Part shown: positions 47,721-58,437 of the stretch, one piece after another
Position numbering within the stretch: position 1 is the first letter of the stretch
Layout of the letters: each line of letters opens with the position of its first letter
NCBI GenBank assembly: GCA_003508835.1
Contig: PUFA01000116.1
Location: 3,472,001 to 3,536,000, forward strand
From: Eonycteris spelaea
Lineage: Eukaryota > Chordata > Mammalia > Chiroptera > Pteropodidae
Reading direction: 5' to 3'
DNA length: 64,000 nucleotides
Made by a program: the position numbers and the translations under genes
Notes under the pieces: model-generated
Databases searched by the model: none
What the model was told of the DNA's origin: nothing
The model's input: the letters and a program-made list of their open reading frames with translations, nothing else

Positions 47721-49520
47721 GGAGGCAGAGGAGGCACTAACTAGATCATCCTAGGACATGTCTGTGGAAGGGGGTGAATGGAATATCACTTTTCCAGGAG
47801 GGTATGGAGAAGGGGGTGTCCTGCAAGACTGTCCAGTGATGGAACCATGTCCACCACAGGTGGACATGTCGGCCAATCTGTCGTTCATCAAAAAGGATGG
47901 ACAGATTGACAAAGCTGGATTAAAAGTCAGAAACGAAGCATTTAACCAATTTTAAAGAAATGATCGATGTGGTACCCCGGATCAGAAAGAAGATATTAAT
48001 AGAAAAACTGGTAAAAGTTAAATGAAGTCTGGACTTTAATAGTAATGTACAAACGTCAAGCAGTCCATGTGGGATAGAAAATTTTAAGGGCTTTAAAGAT
48101 ACCTTTTGAGCTGAGGCAATATTGGATATTTTTTGAACTTTTTCCAGTGTCTGATTTAGTTTTAGTGCATAATATCTACATACTCCAAAACTTTTTTATA
48201 TTAAAACATACTTTTACCTATTTAATAGAGAAAACGGTAAGTTTCTATCTCATTTCTGGTATAATCGTTATAAAGGGAATGTAAATATTTCTATTACATG
48301 TTTTAAACTTGCCATTATGTGTGCTATATTATGACTGAACTTTGGTTAAAATCGAAATGAGCACTGTAATGAGAAAAATTTACAGATAAGTGATTTTGAA
48401 AACAGAATAGATGACTTACAAATTAGGGGGAATAAAACAAACCAGAAGAGTTCAATGAATGGCAATAAAGTATTCTGAAGTAAAAGTTATAAAATACCCA
48501 TAGCAATGGGGGTCATTTGAATATCAAAGACATTATGCATGAGTCTACATTCTGAACTAATGTAAGACTGAAAAAATACTCTCCAAAAATTTACATCGTT
48601 TAATGAAAAAAAATTAAGAAGTAAATCAACCAGGAAGAATTTTGATAAGGAAAAAAATTGCTGAGCAATAGACAGTAACCAAAACCATAATGATAGTTTT
48701 AAGTGGAAAATTACATTTACTGCTTTAATACATTCAGATTACAAAAATAAAATAAAAGCCCAATAAAAAAAAAAAAAAACATTGGTCCTATCAGCACAGG
48801 AACAAGATAATACAAAAACAAAGGATTCTAGCACAAATCAGAGGTTGCAACGGTACCGGTTAAAAATATGCATTTATCAATAAGTGATTGTTTAATAATT
48901 TTATTTTTTTAAAGTCTCTAATGCCACAATACACTATGTCTACTTGAGAAGTACTCAAACTATGGCTTCTATTGCTGTGGTGCGTGTAATATACTTGGGT
49001 GTAATTCCAAGACAGGCAAGGTGGTTGAAGGCAATTGCTCCAAAGACATCTGGACCCACTGTTCCTGTCCCAGACCCCCTGTGTGATGCGACTGCCATCC
49101 TTCCCATCAGAGCAGGGTCTCCCCCCTCCCCACCTTGATTCCACCTTGGGCCAAAAACGCTCAGCAGCTGCAGGTGAGTTGGTGCTGAACGGTTCACAGA
49201 CTCAAGCCTTAGAAAACCTTGCTGCTCCCATTCTCACCTTCTCAGAGCTTTATTTTTGTCCACAGATGACATGACTTTATGCAGACTATCCCACTGAATC
49301 AACAACAACAAAACAACCAAACTATACCTCCTGGGTTAAAAAAGTCTGATATTTATATAAGAATGAAAGAAAAAGGGGCTGTTTCCATGAAGAGGTCTGC
49401 AGGACCAGACAGAGGTCTGAGCGGGAGGAGGACAGGATCCCTGTTGGGGACGCACCACGCAGACAAATCTTTAAATGGGAGTGAGAACGCAGCATCCGTG
49501 TGAAGGTGGAAACATTCCAA
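47721..49520. other. single-copy sequence
   Basis: AT-rich with an A14 run near 48766. A more GC-rich part at about 48940-49270 has several overlapping frames on both strands (48860-49274), none recognised, followed by a CAA-rich patch near 49300. Confidence 0.4.
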
Positions 49521-49529
49521 CTGAATTAA

Positions 49530-49740
49530 GGCTATGTCTGTTGTTACTCTGGTTTGTCCTTAGGGCTACAGGCGAATTGTTTAAATTACGGATGAGAAAA
49601 ATCACGTCTTCTGAATTGTGAGGCTCCCACTTTACCGAGGGGGAAAGCATAGAAGTCACTCTCGTCATCACTGAGGGCCCTGAATTCTAACCCCAAGTTA
49701 TGGTCGGGACTTTCCCCAAGCTCTACTAGAGATTATTACA
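49530..49740 (-). repeat. MIR-like fragment, weak
   Basis: 'gaggctcccactttaccgag', 'ggggaaagcatagaagtcac', 'tgagggccctgaattctaac' recall the reverse MIR core. Poor match. Confidence 0.3.
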
Positions 49741-49771
49741 TTTTGGGCTGGGTTTTTACAGAGTTGCCTCT

Positions 49772-49812
49772 GTGTGAGTGAGTGAGTGAGTGTGTGTCTC
49801 TGGGGGGGGGGG
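49772..49812. repeat. (GAGT)n patch and G run
   Basis: GTGAGTGAGTGAGTGAGTGTG, followed shortly by eleven G at 49802-49812. Confidence 0.85.
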
Positions 49813-50070
49813 TGATTACAGCACAGAGAGAAGTACTGTGTTCAGAGGAGGAGTGTGCTAGGAAAGACAGAGACCAAAAAGTGGCCCGCCTCTTCTTTTC
49901 ATTCCTTGGTGGGTCCAGGCATATGCACCTTGACATCCCTGAGGGGTCCTGAAAAATCTCAATGTCACTGAGGATGGCCTTCATTAGAAAGACAAATAAA
50001 TAGCTCCATGGTCTGAGAAAAAAAGGAGAATAATCCGGTCCTTTGGATTATGAAAGTTTATGGGAAAACA

Positions 50071-50132
<62 letters not shown>
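50071..50132. repeat. (ACT)n triplet microsatellite
   Basis: About 20 uninterrupted ACT units. The poly-Thr and poly-Leu frames it opens are artefacts. Confidence 0.95.
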
Positions 50133-51529
50133 ATCCCAAAGGGAACTTCTGTGGAGGGAAGTGCTGGGACTTTTGTGTTCCTCAGCTAATTTATTCCGGC
50201 CCAGCACTCAGGAGCTGGCTGGCCCCTGGAAATGAACTGTGTTTGTGAACTGGGAGAGCCTCGTGCTAAGTAAGGGTCAATCACAGTTGAAGAACAAAGT
50301 GGGAAATATGGAAGTAACTAATAAAAAAGGGAGCAGGGCTTTGACTTCTTTCAAGTCCAGCATCTGGCTCTTCCCAAAATATTACATAACTTAAAAAAAA
50401 AAAGACAAATTATGCTGAACATGGCGCACACTAAAGCTTGAGAATGGAGGGAAGAGTCCCTTTATAGCTACTCCTTGGAAAGAGCCTGCTTCAGACTGAA
50501 TTGTCTTTGAACAAAACATGAGTCTACCCTCTCTTAAAGATTACAAAATTTGATAGCTCTCCCAAAGTTTCGAAAAATAAAAACAACAAAAATGCTTTGT
50601 TTAATTCCTTCTCATCCCCAAGAGCTGTTTAAGAAAATGCGTATCAGAAAGATGTTACATTCGAACAAAGTTGCTTTGAAAAAATGGTATAATTCTGATG
50701 TTAGGGTTTAAAGGGAAAAGCTGACAAATTTTTAATATAGGGCATCGATTCTTAAACTCTTTTAAATATCCATTTCTAAGGGAGGAAGTAACCTAACCAT
50801 CGCTTCCCAGTTCTGCCAAAGTGTCGTCCACACAGCCCTGGGGCTCTGGGGGCGGGGAGAGGAGTTCTCTCACTATCTACAGGTTGATGCAAATCCCAGA
50901 TCACCAAAAAAGGGTGTATTTTAAAGCTCATTTCCACAGAAGATGTTACTATATCCTTGAAAATACAAATTAAATTCTAAAGAAACAGAGTTGGGGGGAC
51001 ACGTGATACACACGATTGACATTATAACCGAATTATATTTGAATAATTATGCCTCTTTGGAACTCTCCTTCCCTGATCTTTATTTAATCCCTGATCTACA
51101 GTAAGAGGAGAGGAGGAATGACTGAACAAGTCTGAAATCTGATAGGTTTAGGTCTATGTCAAAACAGTACAGCGAAACTGCTCCATCAAAAAGATGGGAA
51201 CACACCAGTGAAGAATGTGGGTCCTCGAAGACACATGCTTACGGTCTTCTTCAGTCTGCCTCTACTCGGCCTCAGCAACTCAATTTCATGACCTTGAGGA
51301 CAAAGGCACTGTGCTATCAACGTGGTCGCAGCAAAAGTCTCCTCATAGCTCCTGGCCTGTTTTCTTAATTACAGGCATCATTAACTCTTATACTTCTTAA
51401 CATTGCCTATATCCTTCAAAACATGTTCTCAAGAAAGTAGCATTCCATCAGGTTACTTGATATCTACAAAATACCCAGCAGCAGAAAAATACTTTCAAGT
51501 GCACGTGGAACATTCGCCAAGAGAGACCA
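50133..51529. other. single-copy sequence
   Basis: No recognised repeat or gene. Overlapping plus-strand frames at 51156-51400 share bases in different phases and carry no known motif. Confidence 0.4.
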
Positions 51530-54130
51530 TATTCTGAGATAAAACATATTTGAACAAATTAAAAAAAAATTAAATTTATACATTGTAAACTACCCAACAG
51601 TTAAAAAAAAAAATTAAAAAACCACAAGTTGGTAACAAAAAATACCTAAAAAAAAAATTTCCCAAAATATTTGAAAATTTAAAAACCCGCAGACATCCAA
51701 ATAAACTATGGGCCAAGGAGGTGGTCGCAGAGAAATTATAATTAGAAATCAATAAAATTTAAAACAGATTTAAAAATTATAAAAATAAGCGAAGCCAAAG
51801 CTGGTTCTTTATAATTATCAATCAGAATGAAACACCTCTAGCCAGACAAAGGGGGAGGGGGCACATTATCATTATCGGGAATGCAAGAGGGAACATTATA
51901 AAGATTCTATTGTTATTAAAAGGACAATAAGAACATCATTCACACATTGATGTCAATAAATTCAACTACTGAGCTGAAATGGACACGCATGCAAAGATAA
52001 AAACGATTCAAGTTCATGTGAGAAGAAATACATCCTGCTTAGTTCTATATTCGGGAAAGAAACTGAATTCAAAAGCCTTTCAAAAACGTAAATTTTAGGC
52101 CCAGATGTCTTTACTGGTGAATTCTTCCAAACACTGAAGAAAGTAAAAATATTACTCCTATGCAAACCTTCTTGAAAATAAAAAAGGAAGAAAACCTTTC
52201 TAACTCACTTTACGAGGCCAATATTACCCTAGAGCTAAACTTGCCAATAAATCATATAAAACTACAGAGTAATAAACTGCATGAACATGGCACAAAATCC
52301 TTATACATATTAACAAGTCATATCCAGGAATATAGAAAAAAAATAGCATGCCGTGAAAAGTGTAGTATATTCCAGGAATGCAGAGTTGATTTAATATTCA
52401 AAAGTCAATAATTGTGTTTCACTTTATCAACAAACTAAAAAGAAAAAGTGTATGATCATCGCAATACACGGAGAAAAATGATTTGGCAAAATTCAACATT
52501 CACTCACAATAAATATTCTTAGCAAACTAGTAATAGAAGGGAACTTATTCAAACTCTCCATATAAAAAGCCTACAATCTACATTATATTTAATAGAGGAA
52601 GATTGAATGCTTTTCCCCTAAGACTTATAATAAGGCAAAGAGGTTTGCTCTCATCACTTTCACTCGGAGGTCCTAATCAATGCAGTAAAGCAAGCAAAAG
52701 TGAATGAATAAATGAATGAATTAATGAATGGATGGATGGATGGATGAATGGATAAATACAGACTGGAAAGGAAAAAATGAATTTGTATTTTCAGTAGACA
52801 TACAGGTGGTCTAAATAAACAGCCCCAAGTAATTGCAGAAAAGCTACTATAACTAGTAAGTACATTTAGCAAGGTCACAGGATACAAGAAAGAAAAATCA
52901 TCGTATTCCTTTATACTTAAATAAATAAGTAGGAATTGAAATTAAGGAAAAATCAGTGCCATTTAAAATAGCAATAAGAAACAAAATAGAGCGAACGATA
53001 TATATGCAAAAGATGTATGCTTAAGAGACAAAAAACATAAAAGAGATAAATAAAGTCTTAAATAAATGGCACTATGTAACACGTTCACAGAAGATTCAAT
53101 ATTGTTAGAATGTCGATACTTCTCCAAAGTGAAGTACAAATCCAATGCAATATTACAAACAATTAATTTGGCGGTCTGATTCTAAACTTTGTATGGGAAA
53201 ACAAAGGACTTAAAATGGACAAAATGACTTTGAGGAAGAGAAACAAGGAGGATTCATACTACCTGATTTCTGTCCTTAATATGAAACTAAGTAATTAAGA
53301 CAACATGGTATTGGTAAAAAGATGTAAATATATATCAATGAAACAGAGTAAAGAGCATGGCTATAGACTCACAAGTATAGAGTCAATTTATTTTCCACAA
53401 AGACATTAAGGCAATCTATAAAAGATGATGTTTTCAACACAATGTTATGTAAAAATTGGATATTCATATGCAAAAACATTTCTTAGGATCTTAACCAACT
53501 TGAAGCATATCACAGACCTAAATGTAAAGTACAAAAATATAAAATTTCCCAAAGAAAACGTAGGAGAAAAATCTTTGTGACATAGGTTATGCTAAGATTA
53601 GATTTCTTATACAGGTCATAAAAAGTATGAACCATTAAAAAGTTGATAAATAAAAATTAAAACTGATGTTCTTTAAAACTGTTAATAAATTTAAAAACAT
53701 AGAGACTAAAAAAAGAATTTGCAAAAAAGAAATATGATTAAGAACTGGTACCTAAATATATCTATATATGTAAATATATGTATATGAATATATACATGAA
53801 TTTTCACAATTCAACAAGACAATTCAATAAGATAACCACCCAATTAAAAATGAACATAAGATTTGAACAGACACTTCACCAAAAAGACATAAAGATAGCA
53901 AATGAGCACATAAAAAAATATTCAATATCAGTAAACAAGAGGGAACTACAAATTAAAACCACAGTCAGAAACCATTACGTATCTATTAGAAACACAATGA
54001 ATAGGTATAACATATAACCAGACAATAGGAAGTGCTGGTGAGGATGGAAAGCAACCAGAACTCATATTTTTCTGGTGGAAATACAAAATGGCACAACCAG
54101 AGATTGGCAGCCTCTTATAAAGTTACATGT
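51530..54130 (+). mobile_element. long decayed LINE-1 ORF2 segment (pseudogenic)
   Basis: Collinear with L1 ORF2 at DNA level: 'gaaattataattagaaatca', 'aaagctggttctttataatt', 'ctggtgaattcttccaaaca', 'tatccaggaatatagaaaaa', 'caacaaactaaaaagaaaaa', 'aaattcaacattcactcaca', 'tttgctctcatcactttcac', 'ggtcacaggatacaagaaag', 'aaaatagcaataagaaacaa', 'ttgtatgggaaaacaaagga', 'tttgaacagacacttcacca', 'tttttctggtggaaatacaa'. This spans reverse transcriptase through the C-terminal part; the endonuclease end is missing. Many stops and frameshifts remove any function; the longest remaining frames are ~60-83 codons. A GAAT/GGAT tetranucleotide patch lies inside. Confidence 0.85.
52708..52756. repeat. (GAAT)/(GGAT)n tetranucleotide repeat within L1
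   Basis: 'gaatgaataaatgaatgaat', then four GGAT-type units. It sits inside the L1 ORF2 relic and interrupts its frame. Confidence 0.85.
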
Positions 54131-54170
54131 ACAACAACAACAACAACAAAAACAAACAACAAAAAAACTT
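54131..54170. repeat. (CAA)n-rich patch
   Basis: 'acaacaacaacaacaacaaa' and following A-rich sequence at the 3' end of the L1 relic. Confidence 0.8.
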
Positions 54171-54889
54171 ATTGGATGAATTTTAATGCATTAAAGTATG
54201 ATTTAAGGAATCTGATCTATATATGTTATAAGTAAATTAGCTATGGTATGGTTTAACCCAGGGTTGTCTGTGGACATTTCAGATAAAATGGTAAAGAATT
54301 AAAATATATGATTTTCACGCAAAATCAAAGAGGGCATTTTGGGGTGAAGCGTTTCTGGAAACCTGTATTCAACCTGTGAGCAAAGCCAGGTGAGAAGCAG
54401 CGTGTGGAGTGACAGACAGACAGCTCAGTGCCTCTGGAGAAAAGCCAACCTCAAAACCGTGTGAATAAAAGGAAACAAATCGGAGTTGCTGAATCTCCTA
54501 GTCCCAAACCCAAACTGGACCTGTTCCAGTACTTTCCATCCTCCATTACCCATCCTTATCTCTACATTTCGACCACTTAATCACAGTCCATCACAGTCCC
54601 AGCCTCAGCTCGCGGTCAGAGCATCATTCCTCAGGAGGGTCATGAGGTGACCATGAAATATGAGAAAAGGATGAAAAAATGGGGACCTTTAGCCTACAAC
54701 AGAAATAATAAGCGAAGTCACGATTCCTACAGGCAAATATTTGAAAGTCTGACAGTAAAACATAAAATATCTGTATCATGTGAATCTCCTGAACCATAAT
54801 GAAGATTAGTGGGCTTGAGTTCACAGGGAAACTGAAATCCATTTAATATAAAGGTTAATATATAGTTTAATATAATAATGCAGACACCA
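54171..54889. other. single-copy sequence
   Basis: No recognised repeat or gene. Confidence 0.4.
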
Positions 54890-55060
54890 TATATCGAGAT
54901 AGTGTTATATACACTGTCTTTTTTAGTCTTGTAACAACCCTGTGAGGCAGATGCTTACAGATGACATAAAATACTTAAGTTCATACAGCTAATGACCAGC
55001 ACAGCGAAGATCTGAACCCAGGTCTTCCTTTGCTCTGCCTCCCAGTGGGCTGTTATGATG
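54890..55060 (-). repeat. MIR SINE
   Basis: 'tagtcttgtaacaaccctgt', 'gaggcagatgcttacagatg', 'aagttcatacagctaatgac', 'agatctgaacccaggtcttc'. Clear reverse MIR. Confidence 0.8.
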
Positions 55061-55749
55061 ACCCTGACCTCCTAACACCGACTCTGCTCAAGCCTACTGG
55101 GGACCACTGGGCTGGGATGTTTTATAAGGAATTCTACAGTGCACGAGCTAGACACCATTTGCTTGCTACTTAGATACCATCAAATCATGAGATATATGAG
55201 GTTCACTAGAGTATTTTTCATTTGCATAATAAATAAAGCTACATTGTTCTCTTTATTTTATATTTCATTTTATTTTATTTTATTTTTTTTGCCTATCAGT
55301 TTTTAAGCTCACCTTCATATATAAAGGAAATGCATCCTTCTTCATCACCTTGCATCACTAGAGTTCAGGTTTTTTAGTCAATAACAGCATAATTCACCCT
55401 TGCCCGTGAGTGGTGTTTACCAATGGGATAATCTGCTCCTGGCCTTGACATTTGAGGCTGGCTAGTTGGCTGCCACCCTTCAGCACTGTGCCAATGTCTG
55501 TGTGGAAGGAGGCACATTTTCCTACCCAAATCCTGCATGGAACCCCAAAGGCTTATTATTCGGAGCACTGATGGATATTTATAAGAAAAGTTCAGAACCT
55601 GAAAAGGGCTGATAAAAGCTTACTGTTTATTTCCTCTTCGTGTGTGCATTGTTTTCCAGGTTATTGGAACGTGTTGAATAGACTGAATTCCTTTTGTTAG
55701 TTTCATTTAATGTTTTGCATATTAATTCATCTACTTTTTATATTTTGTT
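55061..55749. other. single-copy sequence
   Basis: Contains a (TTTTA)n patch near 55257-55290. The 64-codon minus frame at 55374-55568 has no recognised motif. Confidence 0.4.
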
Positions 55750-56110
55750 ATTTCTAGATGAGCTCGGAGGTCATAAAATTATAAAATTTCAAGAAATTGT
55801 AGATGTCATCCAATCCAATCTATCACCTACAAGAAGCCCTTCTACAGCATCCATGAAAAAATTACCATGAAAGCTTTGCTTGAACACTTCATATAATGAT
55901 GGAGTGAACCATTCTACCATGAACTCTCGTTATCAAAGTTATTTTTCATAAATAGCTAAAGTTCATCTCTGAATAACTTCTATCATTTACTGGTCTCTGG
56001 AGCAACACAGAACATCTCCCTGGCTTTCCCAGGACAATTCTTCAAATATTTGAAGATATGAAGTCTTTATAATCATGTCAATTGGCTATCTATCTATATC
56101 CTACCTGGAC
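55750..56110 (-). repeat. CR1/L3 LINE fragment
   Basis: 'gtcataaaattataaaattt', 'gatgtcatccaatccaatct', 'gaaagctttgcttgaacact', 'atggagtgaaccattctacc', 'taaagttcatctctgaataa', 'caattcttcaaatatttgaa', 'gatatgaagtctttataatc' follow the reverse complement of the L3/CR1 3' end (catagaatcatagaatc / cagcccttcaaatacttgaa). A very old insertion. Confidence 0.65.
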
Positions 56111-56569
56111 CTCTGTTTCTTCAGTTACTTTTAATCCTACCTGTGCCAGCTGCTAATCAGCCCCATACCTACCTTTCCATAACCTCTGCTGTGCTTTTTT
56201 CCTGGATCACTGGAAATTAGAAAACTAACATTTCCAAGATTCCTTTTTCAGCTGGATTGGGTCAGGTTTTGAGATTAAGTTGAAGGCCAGAAGAAAGGAG
56301 GCGCTGGGTCCCTGGCAGCATCTGCCTGAGGTACCGGCTGAGCCTCCAGCAGCATCAGCAGCAATGGAGTCTCCAGAAGCTGTGGGAAAGGTGGTTCCTG
56401 CTCACGACAGCAGTGAGTGTGGGGTCCTAGGTTCTAGCCACGGGGCTGCGGCAGCCTCCTGATCTCTGTCTGAGGAATAATACCACCTTCCTCTCCCCTC
56501 TATCACCTCTCTCTCTCTCTCCCTCTGCCTGTATTACCTAGAGGCATCTATTTCCCTTACTGGAAACTG
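56111..56569. other. unassigned sequence with short CT run
   Basis: A GC-richer part at 56280-56462 (Ala/Glu/Pro-type frame, 60 codons) and a CT run near 56508-56525. It may be an unrecognised old repeat; no gene is supported. Confidence 0.35.
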
Positions 56570-56700
56570 AGTATGAGCTCTTATCACACTTACCACATTC
56601 TGCACCACAGTACAGTTTCCTGTGTTCACATCTCACCTACCTCACCACCAGGTCAGTCATGAGGATCACACCTAGCATTTGGCTCACAAATGTTAGGGTG
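56570..56700 (+). repeat. L2-like 3' fragment, weak
   Basis: 'tatcacacttaccacattct', then 'cacatctcacctacctcacc' and 'acacctagcatttggctcac', recalls the L2 end (cacactgtattgtaattgc / ctgtctcccccactagac / cctagcacagtgcctggca). Confidence 0.4.
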
Positions 56701-56900
56701 CAAATTTTTTATCATTTAGAATCACATCTGTCCTTAGCATCCTCATCTTCAGGTGACATACACCCAATTTACTCTGTTCCTCATAAAGCATCATTTCTAC
56801 ATATTTCATCTTTCTGATCCTCTTCCTCATGTCATTCTCTCCTATTTTGATAGCTCGCAAAACGTCACATGCAGAAATGCACAAGCCCTTCCAGATCTGG

Positions 56901-56958
56901 TCTAATAATAACACTCCAAAATGAAGTGTTATTATTAGATAATAATATTATCTAATAA
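56901..56958. repeat. two overlapping perfect inverted repeats
   Basis: Arm 56901-56915 is the exact reverse complement of 56925-56939 (15 bases, 9-base loop). Arm 56932-56943 is the exact reverse complement of 56947-56958 (12 bases, 3-base loop). The arms share 56932-56939, so only one hairpin can form at a time. Confidence 0.95.
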
Positions 56959-57639
56959 GTATTTCTTTCACTACCTGAACACTCTACATCCATTAATGCA
57001 AACTCTGATCATGTTTGCTTTGTGCAGAAACCATGGAACATGCAAAACTCTTATCAAAATCCTATTCGAACACCAACACTATCCATCATCTTGGAATCCA
57101 AGCTCTCAAGATAATTTCAGTTTAAAAAAAATTGTTTTCTTTACCATTTGTACATTTTATAAGCTGCTCTTCCATGCCTTCACTCAAAAACACTGACAGT
57201 ATGTTGAAGAGGACAAGCCCAGGATAGAGCACCCTCTGCAGAGCTGGCGAATCTAGCCTTGTCCCCAGCCATGAGTTGGAGTCAGAGGTCACTTTACTCC
57301 TCCTGACTTCATATTCCCCTAGACAAGTGATGCTCTCAGCCTCTCACCAGTCACGAGTGTTGAAATTCAAAGTTGATTTTAAACATTATCTGTATTGCAC
57401 TGTTTCATAGGTGTACGTGCTTTAATTTATATTTCATGGGCTTAAGTTATTTGTAGATTTTGGCACTGCTGATTTCTCAAATAATGAATTACTTTTATTA
57501 AAAAGAAAAAAAAATATGTATATATAGTTCTCACGTGTGGCTGTTTAAGAAAATTGAAATCCCTAGGTATTTTGCATTCTCAAAAGATTTTTTTTTTTTG
57601 CAAATAATTACTTTTTAAAATGGACTCTTCTTAACAATG
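56959..57639. other. AT-rich sequence left of an L1
   Basis: Includes a T-rich run at about 57588-57599. No gene recognised. Confidence 0.4.
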
Positions 57640-58068
57640 AAAATTATTAATTGAATGGACATATAGATCCTGCAAGTGTATGCAGGAGTCCTTGTGACCA
57701 GGTATGACACTGTGGTTTCAATTTGCAATTCTCTGATGATTGGTGATGTTGAGCACCTTGTCGTGTACTTATTAATAGAACATTTTAATACCTCCTTTGG
57801 AAAAACAGTCTGTTCAGGTCCTTGGCCCATTTTTACATTGAATTATTTGTTTTTTCCACTGAGTGCCATGAGTTCCTTATACTTTTTGGCTATTAGCCCC
57901 TTATGAGATACGTGGTTTGCAAACATCTTCTCCCATTCCACAAGTTGCCTTTTCATTCTGTCCAGCATTTATTTTGCTGCCCAGAAGCTTTTTAGTCCAC
58001 AGTCCTACTTGCCTATTTTTGCTTTTTCTACGTGTGCTTTGAGTGTCATACTCATAAAAATCATTGCC
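57640..58068 (-). mobile_element. inverted 5' part of an L1 copy (ORF2, pseudogenic)
   Basis: On the minus strand this is the 3' third of L1 ORF2; seen from the plus strand it reads 'caatttgcaattctctgatg', 'attggtgatgttgagcacct', 'ggtccttggcccatttttac', 'tgagttccttatactttttg', 'agatacgtggtttgcaaaca', 'tcttctcccattccacaagt', 'cagaagctttttagtccaca', 'gtgctttgagtgtcatactc'. Remaining frames are short (71 and 84 codons). Confidence 0.85.
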
Positions 58069-58437
58069 TTCCATGTGGACTCTAAAAGAAACAAAATCAA
58101 CAAAATAGAGAACACATTGGTGACTGCCAGGGTGGTGGAAAGGTACAAATGTCATATTGTAAGACGGCTAAGTCCTGAGGAAGTAACATAAGTAACATAC
58201 AGCATGAGGACTGTAGTTAACAATACTATATTGTATATTTGAAAATTTCTGAGAGAGTAGATTTTAAATGTTCTCGTCACACACACACAAAATCTAACAA
58301 CGTATGGTGATGGATATGATAACTAAACTCATTGTGGTAATCCTTTTGCAATATTACACACATAAAATCTCTATATTGTACACCTTAAACTGTCATAGTA
58401 TTCTATTTCAATTAAATCTCAATGAAGCTAGAAAAAA
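58069..58437 (+). mobile_element. 3' UTR of the same L1 copy, direct orientation
   Basis: 'gaacacattggtgactgcca', 'acagcatgaggactgtagtt', 'aacaatactatattgtatat', 'gagagagtagattttaaatg', 'tgtgatggatatgataacta'-type block, 'tattgtacaccttaaactgt', 'caattaaatctcaatgaagc'. This is the end of an L1MB/MC-type 3' UTR in plus orientation, abutting the inverted ORF2 segment at about 58068. Confidence 0.85.

Noticed and set aside
50050..50248. Poly-Thr and poly-Leu frames
   Set aside because: Translations of the ACT triplet repeat in different phases.
40240..54130. One interrupted full-length L1 joining the ORF1 piece (40-42 kb) to the ORF2 piece (51-54 kb)
   Set aside because: The 9 kb between them contains several independent old repeats and the ORF2 piece starts well inside ORF2. 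Two separate insertions are simpler.
54340..54372. Short resemblance to the U6 snRNA 3' end ('gtgaagcgtttctgga')
   Set aside because: Only about a dozen bases agree and the rest of U6 is absent.
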